In this document: positions 1-9,767 of the stretch, piece after piece
Position numbering within the stretch: position 1 is the first letter of the stretch
Layout: the number at the start of each line of letters is the position of its first letter
Assembly: GCA_027038965.1 (NCBI GenBank)
Contig: JALWFG010000005.1
Span: 186,001-250,000, forward strand
Length of the DNA: 64,000 bases
Direction: 5' to 3'
DNA from: Candidatus Desulfofervidaceae bacterium
Lineage (GTDB): Bacteria > Desulfobacterota > Desulfofervidia > Desulfofervidales > Desulfofervidaceae
Program-made: the position numbers and the translations under genes
Notes under the pieces: generated by a model
Databases searched by the model: none
What the model was told of the DNA's origin: nothing
Seen by the model: the letters and a program-made list of their open reading frames with translations, nothing else

Positions 1-128
1 AATGGGAATTAGACTTTGACGGAGGTCTGCTGATCGTTTGATTTTGGTAGAGGAATTTGATATATTTGATATTAGGTTAGTCTTTCCTTAATTTACAAGA
101 ACAAGTTCAACCAAGCGAGAGGTAAATA

Positions 129-842
129 TTGGCAGTTATTACCTTAAAAAATATCTCTAAAACCTACAAGAAGGGATTAAGACAAAGGCTCAAAGCAGTA
201 AAAAATTTGAGCTTTGCAGTAGAACAGGGAGAAATCTTTGGTTTTGTGGGACCCAATGGGGCAGGCAAAAGCACTACCATCAAAATTCTGATGGGTCTGA
301 TTTTCCCCGATGAAGGAGAGGCCCGTCTTTTTGGAATCCCTTGTGTTAAGCCCAAAGCTAGGGGCAAGGTAGGTTTTGTTCCTGAACAACCTGTGCTTTA
401 CGACCATTTAAGCGGGGCAGAATTTCTTTACTTCGCAGGCGAATTATATGGATTATCCAAAAGGGAAAACAAAAGGCGAGTCTGGCAATTATTAGAACAA
501 GTCGGCCTTAAAGAGGCAGGCAATCAGAGGTTAAGGTCTTACTCTAAGGGCATGCAACAGCGGCTGGTAATTGCTCAGGCCTTGATTGCTGACCCAGAGC
601 TCATTATCATGGATGAACCCCTGTCAGGACTTGATCCCATTGGTCGGATGGAAATTATGAATTTGATCAAAAAGCTGAGGCAACAACACAAAACGATTTT
701 CTTTAGCTCACATATCCTTCATGATGTGGAAACAGTTTGTGACCGAGCCGCCTTAATTGTTAAAGGAGAACTAAAATTTTTGGGGGAACCTCATAACATT
801 GAAGAAACCTTTAAAAAAGAGTTGCAAAAATGCGTCAGATAA
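129..842 (+). CDS. ABC-2 type transporter ATP-binding protein
   Basis: This is the ATPase subunit of an ABC exporter, acting at the inner face of the cytoplasmic membrane. The 237-residue protein carries Walker A (GPNGAGKS, about residue 41), the ABC signature (SKGMQQR, about 139), Walker B (LIIMDEP, about 158) and the switch His in the SSHILHDVE segment. The start is a TTG preceded by GAGAGG. It overlaps the permease by 13 bp, so the two are translationally coupled. The family (CcmA/NosF-like) usually pairs with an ABC-2 permease, as here. The substrate cannot be told from sequence. Confidence 0.93.
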   Translation: MAVITLKNISKTYKKGLRQRLKAVKNLSFAVEQGEIFGFVGPNGAGKSTTIKILMGLIFPDEGEARLFGIPCVKPKARGKVGFVPEQPVLYDHLSGAEFLYFAGELYGLSKRENKRRVWQLLEQVGLKEAGNQRLRSYSKGMQQRLVIAQALIADPELIIMDEPLSGLDPIGRMEIMNLIKKLRQQHKTIFFSSHILHDVETVCDRAALIVKGELKFLGEPHNIEETFKKELQKCVR

Positions 843-1639
843 CAGCAATTGCCAAAATAACTTTTAAAGAAGGAATTCGGGAAAGGGTCTTTTTAGGAGT
901 GCTTATCTTTTCTGCCCTGGCGTTTTTGAGCTCTGGATTTATCGCAGATTTGTCTATCGGCAATACTCTAAAGGTCACTCAAGATATAGGCCTTTCAGGC
1001 CTTTCTCTTTTAGGATTGTTCATCGCTATTTTTTTGAGTACCAATTTAATTGCCAAAGATTTAGATAAAAAGACCATTTACCTTGTAGTTTCCAAACCGA
1101 TTGCACGGTGGCAATATATCTGGGGAAAATTTTGGGGGTTGTGTATTTTGACATCCTTTGCCCTAGCAATAGGATTTATTGTGTTTCTTGTAAGCCTCTT
1201 CTATTTTTGGAAAACGGCCAAGCTTGTCCAAATCCCCCATATTGCATGGGATAAATATTTGATTGCATTTGTTTTTCTAAATTTAAAAATGTTTTTTTTA
1301 ATAGCCATAGCGGTCTTTTTTAGCAGTTTCTGTAGCAGTTCTTTAATCGCCTTTTTCTTCTCGTTCATGCTCTATTTTATTGGCTCCAATCTCCAGAATG
1401 TAAAAATGATCCTCTCAAGCAAGGTTGGTGAGGAAATAAGTCCTGTTTTAAAGACAATATTTAATTTCGCCTACTATTTTTTACCCAACCTCTCCATCCT
1501 AGACCTTAAACAGGCGGCTGTCCACAATCTCCCTCTTAAGGGAATCACCCTAATTTTGACCAGTATCTACTCCCTAAGCTATATAGGAGCTTTGCTTTTT
1601 CTAGCCAGTTTTATTTTTAGCAAAAGAGAACTTAACTAA
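830..1639 (+). CDS. ABC-2 type transporter permease
   Basis: This 269-residue integral membrane protein is the partner of the ATPase just upstream. About six hydrophobic segments are visible, for example residues 21-42, 57-75, 97-125, 144-182 and 240-262. The KDLDKKTIYLVVSKPI stretch after the second segment is typical of NosY-like / multi-copper-enzyme-maturation permeases. A TPR-like protein follows after one base, giving the ATPase-permease-TPR trio often seen in Desulfobacterota. The substrate is unknown. Confidence 0.85.
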   Translation: MRQITAIAKITFKEGIRERVFLGVLIFSALAFLSSGFIADLSIGNTLKVTQDIGLSGLSLLGLFIAIFLSTNLIAKDLDKKTIYLVVSKPIARWQYIWGKFWGLCILTSFALAIGFIVFLVSLFYFWKTAKLVQIPHIAWDKYLIAFVFLNLKMFFLIAIAVFFSSFCSSSLIAFFFSFMLYFIGSNLQNVKMILSSKVGEEISPVLKTIFNFAYYFLPNLSILDLKQAAVHNLPLKGITLILTSIYSLSYIGALLFLASFIFSKRELN

Positions 1640-1640
1640 G

Positions 1641-2441
1641 ATGCGACGGCTGTTTTTAGGCATCCTTTGTCTTTTAATCAGTATCTTCATTCATAGCTCC
1701 CTAAAATGGGAGCTAAAAACATGGATTACCTCACCCTTGCCTCGACCAGAATCAGCCTTAATTTTAAGCGGAGAATTCGCTCCTTTAATGAGCGATTTTT
1801 TCTTAGTAAAGGCAGCTGTCTTTTATGGTAATGCAATCAATAAGGCTCCTAAAAAGACACTCTGGTTTGCCAAGGTGCTTTATTTGGCCAGTTATCTTGA
1901 CCCTTATTATTTTGAGCCTTATTGGATAGCTGGGGTCATCTTGCCCTGGGAAGGAAGAGTAAAAGGGGCTAAGGTTATCCTCAATAGGGGCCTTAAATAT
2001 CTACCCCACAACTGGGAACTTCCTTTTTATTTAGGGTTCATCAGCTTTTATTTTGAACACAATAACTCAAAAGCGGCTCATTATTTCTTTCAGGCCTCTA
2101 AATTACCCAAGGCACCCTCTTATCTATCCTTACTGGCTACTCGCTTGGCGGTTAAAGGAAATGAAACTCCAGTAGCCATTGCCTTTTTGCAGACCCAACT
2201 TAAAAATGTGAAAGACCAAGGGTTAAAAAAAAGGCTTAAAAAGAGGCTCCATGCCCTTGAAGCAATCTATTTTCTAGAAAGGGCCTTAAATAAATATAAG
2301 CGAATATATGGTAATTTGCCATTGCGGCTTGAGGACTTGGTTAACAAACACATCATTGCTAAAATTCCATCCGACCCTTATGGAGGAAAATTTTATCTTA
2401 CCAAAACAGGAAGGGTATGGAGCACAAGCAACCTCCACTAA
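1641..2441 (+). CDS. membrane-anchored TPR-like protein with pseudopilin-like C-terminus
   Basis: The 266-residue protein starts with an N-terminal hydrophobic segment (residues 4-19) that acts as signal or anchor. A helical region with degenerate tetratricopeptide-like repeats follows (about 75-210). The C-terminal tail, about 215-266, contains a helix followed by IPSDPYGGKFYL. That tail resembles the C-terminal part of type II pseudopilins (GspG-like DPWG...Y motifs). It is the third gene of the ABC operon, one base after the permease, and its last 4 bp overlap the convergent rfbD. I infer an accessory role for the transporter; no specific function is known to me. Confidence 0.7.
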   Translation: MRRLFLGILCLLISIFIHSSLKWELKTWITSPLPRPESALILSGEFAPLMSDFFLVKAAVFYGNAINKAPKKTLWFAKVLYLASYLDPYYFEPYWIAGVILPWEGRVKGAKVILNRGLKYLPHNWELPFYLGFISFYFEHNNSKAAHYFFQASKLPKAPSYLSLLATRLAVKGNETPVAIAFLQTQLKNVKDQGLKKRLKKRLHALEAIYFLERALNKYKRIYGNLPLRLEDLVNKHIIAKIPSDPYGGKFYLTKTGRVWSTSNLH

Positions 2442-3295
2442 ATTTTGAGAAATTCTTTTAGGAATCTCTCTGTGGCTTCCTGCCAGTCAGGTAGCTGATA
2501 TTTTATGACCTCTTTTAGAGGAAAGGTATCTAGGGCAGAAAAAGGCGGACGCTTGGCTATGGCTTGAAATTCATCACTCTTAGCAGGACACAGCTCTCCG
2601 GTCCATCCCATCTTTTTCAGAATAAACTTTGCCCACTCATATCTAGAACAATAACCACTATTAGCGATATGATAAAGCCCAAAACGGCCTGTTTGAATAA
2701 GTTCTAAAACTGCCTGGGCCACATCAGGTGTATAAGAAGGGCTACTTATCTGGTCAGCAACAATCCTTAGTTTTTCTCCCTTTTGAGCCCAAGAGATAAC
2801 CTTTTTAGCAAAATTCACTTCGGTTTTTCCCTCTGCCCCAAAGACCCAACTCACCCGAATGAGATAATGGTAAGGGGTCAAATGCCTTACTTCTTGCTCT
2901 CCCAAAAGTTTACTCTGTCCATATTTATTAAGAGGAGAAGGGATATCAGCAATCGTATAAGGACATTTTTTTCGGCCATCAAAGACAAAATCTGTACTAA
3001 AATGCACCAGAGGAATCCGATGACGATGGCAAATAAGAGCCAAATTTCCAGGCCCAATTCCATTTATCATAAGGGCCGTGTGCCAATCAGATTCGGCCTT
3101 ATCTACAGCATTGTAGGCCGCACAGTTAATCACAACATTAGGATTGAAGGCAGATATGGCCTCCTGAACCTTTGTAAAATCCACAATATCAAGTTGTTTA
3201 TGACCAAGGGGAATTACTTCATGGCCCTTCTGAATTCCCATCTTTACAATATCTCTAGCCAACTGTCCCCGGGCACCTGTAATAAGAATTTTCAT
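2438..3295 (-). CDS. rfbD: dTDP-4-dehydrorhamnose reductase
   Basis: This NADPH-dependent SDR enzyme carries out the last step of dTDP-L-rhamnose synthesis. It has the N-terminal Rossmann motif (TGARGQLARD), a YGQSKLLGE segment containing the catalytic YxxxK, and the conserved INCAAYNAVDKAE region. I chose the ATG at 3295 rather than an upstream in-frame codon because GAGG lies 8 bases before it and the protein then begins MKILITG, as in the family. It is the last gene of the rfbBCAD set and is separated from rfbA by about 120 bp. Confidence 0.93.
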   Translation of the reverse strand: MKILITGARGQLARDIVKMGIQKGHEVIPLGHKQLDIVDFTKVQEAISAFNPNVVINCAAYNAVDKAESDWHTALMINGIGPGNLALICHRHRIPLVHFSTDFVFDGRKKCPYTIADIPSPLNKYGQSKLLGEQEVRHLTPYHYLIRVSWVFGAEGKTEVNFAKKVISWAQKGEKLRIVADQISSPSYTPDVAQAVLELIQTGRFGLYHIANSGYCSRYEWAKFILKKMGWTGELCPAKSDEFQAIAKRPPFSALDTFPLKEVIKYQLPDWQEATERFLKEFLKI

Positions 3296-3413
3296 AGACA
3301 CAACCTCACTTGACAACCTAAAACCTTAATATCCATGCAACCTACAATTTTACTTGAAAATACCACTCTAAATTTCTGGCCATAAAAAAGGCGATTTTAG
3401 CCAAATCTTTTAG

Positions 3414-4484
3414 TTAAGGAATCTCTATAATGCTATCATCGCCTACCATTAACTTTAAGGCCTTAGGTAGGGAGCTGTTTTTGATTACTTTGGTATTTCT
3501 TCCAATTAAGCCATCTTCTAGGCGTTCAATATTTATTATTTCCACCCCATCCAATAAAACGCAATGTTCCAAACTGGAATTCAATATCCTTGAATTGTGG
3601 CCAATACTTGTAAAGGGACCAATAAAAGAGTTTTCTATCACAACCCCTTCGCCAATAACCACAGGACCTCTAATTTGGCTGTTAATCACCTTGGAATGGG
3701 CCGGAAGTACCACGCGCCCACTTATATTGCTGTTTATCACTTCCCCTTGAACATTCCGTTTGATCCATTCATCTAGGACAATGGTATTTGCTTCCAAAAG
3801 GTCATCTTTCTTCCCGGTGTCAAGCCACCACTCATCTAAAATATCACTTAAGACAGCACACTTCCAATCCAAAAGCCTTTGTATGGCATCTGTGATTTCC
3901 AATTCCCCTCGCCAAGATGGTTTAATCTCTGCAATGGCCTCATGAATCTTAGGAGAAAACATATAGACCCCCACAAGGGCCAAGTTGGATGGAGGTTCCT
4001 TCGGCTTTTCTATCAATCTTTTTACCTGTCCCTGCTCATCAATTTCTGCCACACCAAAATGCTGTGGATTCCGGACAGGTTTTAAAAGTATTTGGGCATC
4101 GGGCTTGTAAGTCAAAAACTGCTCATAAAAATGCCGAAGATTGGTGCCAATAAGATTGTCTCCTAAATACATCAAAAAGGGGCTATCTTGAAGAAAGTCC
4201 TGAGCCATCTTTACCGCATGGGCTAATCCAGCGGGTTCAGGCTGAAGGATATAGGTAATATTGGCCTTCCATCTCTCTCCATTACCCAAGGCCTGCTTTA
4301 CGGCCTCGCCTGTCTCTGGAGCAATAATCACACCAATATCTTTTATGCCCAAATTAATAATATTTTCTAGCACATAAAACAAAATAGGCTTATTGGCAAT
4401 GGGCACAAGCTGCTTGGCCCCAGTGTGAGTAATAGGACGCAAGCGCGTCCCCTTGCCCCCGCTAAGAACAAGTGCCTTAATCAT
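3414..4484 (-). CDS. rfbA: glucose-1-phosphate thymidylyltransferase, long form
   Basis: This enzyme makes dTDP-glucose from glucose-1-phosphate and dTTP. At 356 residues it is the long RmlA type. An N-terminal nucleotidyltransferase domain (SGGKGTRLRPIT at residues 8-19) is followed, from about residue 245, by left-handed beta-helix hexapeptide repeats (IxNSxIxG-like). The short enteric RmlA (about 290 residues) lacks this tail. The gene lies 2 bp after rfbC. Long forms sometimes serve other dTDP-sugars, but the full rfbBCD context argues for rhamnose. Confidence 0.93.
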   Translation of the reverse strand: MIKALVLSGGKGTRLRPITHTGAKQLVPIANKPILFYVLENIINLGIKDIGVIIAPETGEAVKQALGNGERWKANITYILQPEPAGLAHAVKMAQDFLQDSPFLMYLGDNLIGTNLRHFYEQFLTYKPDAQILLKPVRNPQHFGVAEIDEQGQVKRLIEKPKEPPSNLALVGVYMFSPKIHEAIAEIKPSWRGELEITDAIQRLLDWKCAVLSDILDEWWLDTGKKDDLLEANTIVLDEWIKRNVQGEVINSNISGRVVLPAHSKVINSQIRGPVVIGEGVVIENSFIGPFTSIGHNSRILNSSLEHCVLLDGVEIINIERLEDGLIGRNTKVIKNSSLPKALKLMVGDDSIIEIP

Positions 4485-4486
4485 CT

Positions 4487-5047
4487 TTAGCCCTCATATT
4501 CAAAATTGTTATCTGCATCTTTAAGCAAAGGCCAGTTTTGGTCTCTGGAGGAAAGAAAGGGAGCCCCCTTAGGCCATTTAATTCCAACTTCAGGGTCGTT
4601 CCAGATAATACCGGCCTCGTGTTCAGGAGAATAAAAATTGCTTACCTTATAAATTACCTCAGTCCCATCTTCCAATGCCCAAAAACCATGAGCAAATCCT
4701 ATCGGAACATAAAGCATCCTCTTGTTCTGAGCAGACAGAACTACCCCTACCCATTTCCCATAAGTAGGAGAACCCTTTCTAATGTCTACGGCTACATCAA
4801 AGATGGCCCCTTTAACACATCGCACCAGTTTTGCCTGAGCTACCGGATTTTTTTGATAATGCAGTCCCCTTAATGTATTTTGAGAGGAACAGGAATGGTT
4901 ATCTTGAACAAAAGATTCCCTAATTCCAAACTGTTCAAACTCTGTTTGTTTATAGGTCTCCATAAAAAAACCCCGCTCATCCTCAAAAACCCGTGGGGTA
5001 ATCAAAACTACTTCTGGAATTTCTAAAGGTTTAAAATCAAAAGGCAT
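4487..5047 (-). CDS. rfbC: dTDP-4-dehydrorhamnose 3,5-epimerase
   Basis: This cupin-fold epimerase converts dTDP-4-keto-6-deoxyglucose to the L-lyxo-hexulose form. Family motifs include ERGFFMETY, the catalytic His region [18 protein letters not shown], and the [11 protein letters not shown] segment. The ATG at 5047 is preceded by AAGGA at good spacing and overlaps the end of rfbB by 11 bp. An upstream in-frame ATG at 5071 lacks such a site. The product is 186 residues, normal for RmlC. Confidence 0.93.
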   Translation of the reverse strand: MPFDFKPLEIPEVVLITPRVFEDERGFFMETYKQTEFEQFGIRESFVQDNHSCSSQNTLRGLHYQKNPVAQAKLVRCVKGAIFDVAVDIRKGSPTYGKWVGVVLSAQNKRMLYVPIGFAHGFWALEDGTEVIYKVSNFYSPEHEAGIIWNDPEVGIKWPKGAPFLSSRDQNWPLLKDADNNFEYEG

Positions 5048-6122
5048 GTTTAATCCTTCCGTAAAACTCATTGACCCAGTTCTGATATGTCCCAGACCTT
5101 ATCTGAAACACCCAGTCCTGATGTTCTAAATACCACCGTATGGTTTTTTTCAATCCTTCTCTAAAATTCGTCTTAGGATACCACCCTAGGGAAGTCTTTA
5201 TCTTTGTAATATCCATGGAATATCTAAAGTCATGCCCTGGTCGGTCCTTTACAAAGGTAATCAATGACCTTCTAGGGTTTCCATTAAAAGGACCCAACAC
5301 CTCATCTAGCAAATCACAGATTAGAGAAACAACTTCAATATTGCTTCTTTCATTTTCTCCACCAATATTATATTGCTCTCCTATTTTCCCCTTCCTCAAA
5401 AGCAGCCAAATGGCTTCACAATGGTCTCCTACGTAAATCCAATCTCTAACATTTTCCCCCTTTCCATAAACAGGAATGGGCTTGCCTTCTAGGGCATTTA
5501 AGATAGTCAGGGGAATAAGCTTTTCAGGAAATTGAAAGGGCCCATAGTTGTTGGTGCAATTTGAAATAATTACTGGCAACCCATAGGTTTTATAATAGGC
5601 CCGCACCAAGTGATCGCTGGCTGCCTTAGAGGCCGAATAAGGGCTATTGGGACGATACGGCGTTTGCTCTGTAAAAAAGCCTTTTTCTCCTAAAGAACCA
5701 TAAACTTCATCAGTACTAATGTGATAAAACAAACACGCCTCTTTTTTTTCTTTCCAATAGAGACGGGCTGCTTCTAACAGACAAAAGGTTCCTCTAATAT
5801 TGGTTTCAATAAAGGGCTCTGGCCCTAGAATAGAGCGGTCTACATGAGATTCGGCTGCGAAGTGAACTATAGTATCAATCTGATACGCATTAAATATCTT
5901 TTTGAGGAGCTCAAAATCACAAATATCGCCCTTTACAAATACATAACGCCCGGGATACAAAGATAAAATATCTTTCAGATTTTCGGGGTTACCTGCATAA
6001 GTAAGCTTATCTAGGTTAACAACAACTCCTTCAAAATTGGGTCGCGATAAGAGATATCTAACAAAATTGCTCCCAATAAATCCACATCCACCTGTAACCA
6101 AAACATTTTTTAATCTTCTCAT
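5037..6122 (-). CDS. rfbB: dTDP-glucose 4,6-dehydratase
   Basis: First dedicated step of the rhamnose pathway, NAD+-dependent. The 361-residue extended SDR has [14 protein letters not shown] at the N-terminus, the [12 protein letters not shown] motif, [12 protein letters not shown] and the catalytic [12 protein letters not shown] segment. It is the first gene of the minus-strand rfbBCAD operon. Upstream, a possible TTGACA / TAAAAA pair with 16-bp spacing lies within about 50 bp of the start. The operon supplies rhamnose for surface polysaccharide. Confidence 0.95.
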   Translation of the reverse strand: MRRLKNVLVTGGCGFIGSNFVRYLLSRPNFEGVVVNLDKLTYAGNPENLKDILSLYPGRYVFVKGDICDFELLKKIFNAYQIDTIVHFAAESHVDRSILGPEPFIETNIRGTFCLLEAARLYWKEKKEACLFYHISTDEVYGSLGEKGFFTEQTPYRPNSPYSASKAASDHLVRAYYKTYGLPVIISNCTNNYGPFQFPEKLIPLTILNALEGKPIPVYGKGENVRDWIYVGDHCEAIWLLLRKGKIGEQYNIGGENERSNIEVVSLICDLLDEVLGPFNGNPRRSLITFVKDRPGHDFRYSMDITKIKTSLGWYPKTNFREGLKKTIRWYLEHQDWVFQIRSGTYQNWVNEFYGRIKHAF

Positions 6123-6269
6123 TGCTCTTTTTTTATCAGCCCAAGTGATTTTGTCAACCTCTTATTTCCCAACGCAGCAATTCAATTAACACAAAATCAT
6201 TTTAACCCCAGAAATTTTTACGCTGAATCAGGATTAGCAAAAGAAAAGTTGTTTTTTAAATTATTTTTT

Positions 6270-6332
6270 ATTGATTTTTTTAAAAAAATCAATTAAAATT
6301 TTTTTGACATTTTTTAAAAAAGCAATTTAAAT
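6270..6332 (+). promoter_or_regulatory. AT-rich palindrome plus sigma-70 promoter of the signalling operon
   Basis: TTGACA at 6304-6309 and TTAAAT at 6327-6332 are separated by 17 bp, only about 15 bp before the ATG at 6348. A perfect 24-bp palindrome (ATTGAT, seven T, seven A, ATCAAT) spans about 6270-6293, just upstream of the -35 box. The palindrome could bind an activator or be a cruciform-prone AT tract. The region also carries the divergent rfbB upstream sequence. Confidence 0.6.
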
Positions 6333-6347
6333 TAAAAAGCAATTAAA

Positions 6348-8036
6348 ATGAGAGAAAAGACGATTTTGGCAGTAAATGACAATTTAAGGGCTTTAAACAA
6401 TTTAAAGGCATCTTTGGAACACTATAATGTTGAATGCGCCACTAACGGCAAGGAAGCCTTAAAGAAGCTTCAATCCAATCCCGTTGATTTAATTGTCTTA
6501 GATGTCAATATGTCTGTTGCGGACGGAATAGAGTTCTTAAAACTTGCTCAAACCAGAATTAAGAAACAATGCATTCCTGTAATTGTAATCGTAGCTCAGC
6601 CTGATGAAAAGAAACAGATAGAGGCCTTCCAACTAGGATGTTGCGACTTTTTAGAAAAACCCTTCAATGCAACCACTCTAAAAATCAAAATAGAAAGACT
6701 TATTCAAATAAAAACCCATATGGAAAGATTGCAAACAGAAGTTTTACAAAAGGCCAATGAGCTTGAAATGGCCCTTAAAAATGCCCAAGAGCAAAAAAAT
6801 TATTTGCAGTCAGTAATTAATTCCATAAGTGAAGGAATATGGCTTATAGATTTTGATTATACTGTAAGACTTGTTAATAAAAAAATGTGTGAAATACTTG
6901 GTTTCTCCTCTGATTCAATTGTAGGGAAAAAATGTTTTGAGTGTTCAACAAATCCAAGTTGTCACACGCCCTTGTGCCCTATAGAAAGAATCAAAAAAGG
7001 GGAGGATTACGTAGAAAAGGAAACTATTTATACAAAACCTTCAGGAGAAAGGCTGTGGCTTTATAAAAGTGCTGTTCCGTTTAAAAACAAAAGCGGTAAA
7101 TTGGTTGGAGTGATTCAAACCTTTCATGATATTACAGACAGAAAACAAGTAGAAGAAGAATTAAGAAATACGTTAAAGGAATTGAAAGAAACACAGGCCT
7201 TTGTAGTTCAGCAAGGAAAACTCATGGCCATTGGCCAAATGGCAGCAGGCATTGCCCATGAAATGAATAATCCTTTGGGGTTTGTGGCAAGCAATTTTAA
7301 CACCTTACAGGATTATATGAAGGATTTATTTACCCTTTTCAAAGCCTATAAGGAATTAACAGAAATAATAGAAAACAATTCTAAAGACCCAAAGGAGAAA
7401 ATCAAAGAAATCAAACAATTAGAAGAAGAAATAGATTTAGAATTTATTTCCGAAGATATCAAATCTTTATTTAAAGATACCAACGAAGGCATCAAACGCC
7501 TTATGGACATTATCAAAAGTCTAAGAGATTTTGCTCGTATAGACCAAGTAGAGGAATATTCGGAGTATGACATCAACGAGGGGATAAAAAGCACCCTAAT
7601 TCTTACCAAGAATGAATATAAATACTATGCAGAAGTAAAGACAGAATTAGGAGATGTTCCTCCTATTTATTGTCATCCATCTAAGATTAATGAAGTCTTT
7701 ATGAATATTATTGTCAACGCCGCTCAGGCAATAAAGGAGCAAAATAGAGAAGAAAAGGGCACAATCGTCATAAAAACCTACCAAGATGGTAATTATGTAT
7801 ATTGCCAGATTTCAGACGATGGTCCTGGAATTCCTAAAGAAATTCAAGATAAAATCTTTGATCCATTTTTTACCACCAAACCCCCAGGAAAGGGCACTGG
7901 ATTGGGGCTTAACATTTGCTATGATATTGTGGTAAATAAGCATAATGGGCAGATATGGGTAGAGAGTGAGCCAGGGAAGGGAGCAACTTTTTTTGTCAAA
8001 TTGCCTATAAGACCAAATTTAGAGGCGAGAAGGTGA
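6348..8036 (+). CDS. REC-PAS-histidine kinase (hybrid sensor)
   Basis: The 562-residue cytoplasmic kinase begins with a receiver domain (about 5-120): phospho-acceptor Asp in LIVLDVNM and Lys in FLEKPF. The usual acidic pair is reduced to VNDN. A coiled coil (about 125-150) leads to a PAS domain (about 150-265) with a cysteine-rich insert, CFECSTNPSCHTPLC. The HisKA box is AAGIAHEMNNPLG. The ATPase has N-box NIIVNAAQAI, G1 DDGPGIP, F-box FDPFFTT and G2 GKGTGLGL. It heads a four-gene operon, overlapping the REC-HDOD gene by 4 bp. Its kinase core is nearly the same as that at 13364-15274. No membrane segment is visible. Confidence 0.9.
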   Translation: MREKTILAVNDNLRALNNLKASLEHYNVECATNGKEALKKLQSNPVDLIVLDVNMSVADGIEFLKLAQTRIKKQCIPVIVIVAQPDEKKQIEAFQLGCCDFLEKPFNATTLKIKIERLIQIKTHMERLQTEVLQKANELEMALKNAQEQKNYLQSVINSISEGIWLIDFDYTVRLVNKKMCEILGFSSDSIVGKKCFECSTNPSCHTPLCPIERIKKGEDYVEKETIYTKPSGERLWLYKSAVPFKNKSGKLVGVIQTFHDITDRKQVEEELRNTLKELKETQAFVVQQGKLMAIGQMAAGIAHEMNNPLGFVASNFNTLQDYMKDLFTLFKAYKELTEIIENNSKDPKEKIKEIKQLEEEIDLEFISEDIKSLFKDTNEGIKRLMDIIKSLRDFARIDQVEEYSEYDINEGIKSTLILTKNEYKYYAEVKTELGDVPPIYCHPSKINEVFMNIIVNAAQAIKEQNREEKGTIVIKTYQDGNYVYCQISDDGPGIPKEIQDKIFDPFFTTKPPGKGTGLGLNICYDIVVNKHNGQIWVESEPGKGATFFVKLPIRPNLEARR

Positions 8037-9217
8037 ATAGTAAAAAACTTCTTTTTGTGGATGATGAATCTCAAATTTTGAGTGCCTTAAGAAGGGACTT
8101 TCGCAAGAGTCCTTATAAGTGTTTTTTTGCGTTAAGTGGTCCAGAAGGCCTAGAAATCCTAGAAGAGGAAAATATTGACCTTGTGGTAGCCGATATGAAA
8201 ATGCCTGGAATGGATGGATATAGCTTTTTAAAGACCGTTAGAGAAAAAAGGCCAAACATCATAAGGGTGATCCTTAGTGGCTACACTGATAGAGAAATTG
8301 TGTATAAATCACTTATTGATGGTACTGCTCAAGCCTATCTCAGTAAGCCTTGGACCAAAGAGGAATTGATAAATTACATTCATCAGCTATTTGAAGTTCA
8401 GGCCATCTTTGAAGATAAACACTTATTAGAGCTTATCAACTCCGTTTCAAATTTGCCTACCATTGAAAAACAACATCAAAAAATATTGGATTTGATTAAA
8501 AGAGGTGAAGACTTGCCCAAAGTGGCAAGTGCCATAGAAGAAGACCCTAGTATTATAGCCGATGTCTTAAAGGTAGCCAATTCTGCCTTTTACGGTCAGA
8601 AAAATCCTATAAGTTCAGTAAAAAGAGCCGTAGTATTTTTAGGAACAAACGTAATTAACGACATCATCCTTTCTCTTGGGATTATCAACAGCTTTAAAAA
8701 AATGGGCAAGCATAAGCTAGAAATTGAGAAGTTTTGGCAACATGCCAATTTAGCCAATAAATTCATAAACTTTCTCTATAAAGAACTATTTGAAAAAAAG
8801 CTTCCAGAGGAATTTTCGGCTGTGGGACTTCTTCATGACATTGGTATTTTATTTGAGCTTGTTTACTTTCCAGAAAAATTTTCCCAGATATTAAGTAGGT
8901 TTCAAACCCAGTCTGAGAAGAACTGGGTTGAAATAGAAACAGAAATTATAGGAGCCCCTCACACATTGTTAGGAGGATATTTGCTAAAGTGGTGGAATTT
9001 GCCTTATCCGGTTATTGAGGTTACCTTATTCCATCACAATCCCTTAAAAGAAGGGGTAGTTAACCAAAAGGTAGCCAGCCTTACTTACATCTCAGATTTC
9101 TATGCCAGTAAGTTTCTTGGAATGAAGCCCTATTCTCCATTGAATGAAGAAATATTTGCGGTTTTAGAAACAGATAGGGAAACAATTGAGGATAAAATTA
9201 GGAAGTTTGCTCCTTAA
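8033..9217 (+). CDS. response regulator with HDOD output domain
   Basis: The N-terminal receiver (residues 4-120) has LFVDDE, the phospho-acceptor Asp in LVVADMKM, Ser in ILSGYT and Lys in LSKPW. It is followed by an HDOD domain (about 135-340), an HD-related fold without the nuclease signature, containing NLPTIE and LLHDIGILFE. HDOD response regulators usually act by protein-protein interaction. The GTG start overlaps the kinase stop (GTGA), so the proteins are coupled. The REC subtype with SKPW resembles RpfG/CheY-HDOD receivers common in Desulfobacterota. Confidence 0.9.
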   Translation: MNSKKLLFVDDESQILSALRRDFRKSPYKCFFALSGPEGLEILEEENIDLVVADMKMPGMDGYSFLKTVREKRPNIIRVILSGYTDREIVYKSLIDGTAQAYLSKPWTKEELINYIHQLFEVQAIFEDKHLLELINSVSNLPTIEKQHQKILDLIKRGEDLPKVASAIEEDPSIIADVLKVANSAFYGQKNPISSVKRAVVFLGTNVINDIILSLGIINSFKKMGKHKLEIEKFWQHANLANKFINFLYKELFEKKLPEEFSAVGLLHDIGILFELVYFPEKFSQILSRFQTQSEKNWVEIETEIIGAPHTLLGGYLLKWWNLPYPVIEVTLFHHNPLKEGVVNQKVASLTYISDFYASKFLGMKPYSPLNEEIFAVLETDRETIEDKIRKFAP

Positions 9218-9227
9218 GGAGAAATAA

Positions 9228-9767
9228 ATGCAAGAACCCCATAACATTTTAATTGTAGATGATGAGGAAAACGTATTAAAGGCCATAAAAAGGATGTTTA
9301 GGCCTTACAAACTTATCAATTGTATTACAACCAGCGATCCGTTGGAAGCCCTTGAAATTATTAATAAAAAAAACATAGACCTCATTGTCACCGATCAGCG
9401 CATGCCAGGGTTAACAGGAATTGATCTTCTTAAAAAGATTACCCCCAAACATCCAGATATTGTGAAAATAATCCTTTCTGCCTACTCTGACCTAAATGTA
9501 ATTTTAGAGGCCGTTAATGAAGTGGGTGTATATAAATTCATTCTTAAGCCTTGGAATAATGAGGATTTCTTGCTTACAGTTATTAGGGCACTAGAATGGA
9601 AAGAACTCGTAGGCAAAACCAAATCGTTGCAAGAAGAAATTAAAAAAAGAGATACCATTTTGGCTTATTGGGAACAGAAATACCCCGGAATTACCAAAGA
9701 AAAAACAGATGAAAACGGCGAGGTATATGTAGAATTAGAAGAAAATCTAGAGGAACTGTTAAAATGA
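9228..9767 (+). CDS. single-domain response regulator with C-terminal coiled coil
   Basis: The 179-residue protein has one receiver domain (residues 6-120): ILIVDDEE, phospho-acceptor Asp in LIVTDQRMPG, LSAYSD and LKPWNNED. A helical tail (about 122-155) and an acidic end (ELEENLEELLK) follow. There is no DNA-binding or enzymatic output. It has a Shine-Dalgarno AAGGAG 8 bases upstream. It probably relays phosphate or interacts with the neighbouring HDOD regulator or kinase. Confidence 0.88.
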   Translation: MQEPHNILIVDDEENVLKAIKRMFRPYKLINCITTSDPLEALEIINKKNIDLIVTDQRMPGLTGIDLLKKITPKHPDIVKIILSAYSDLNVILEAVNEVGVYKFILKPWNNEDFLLTVIRALEWKELVGKTKSLQEEIKKRDTILAYWEQKYPGITKEKTDENGEVYVELEENLEELLK

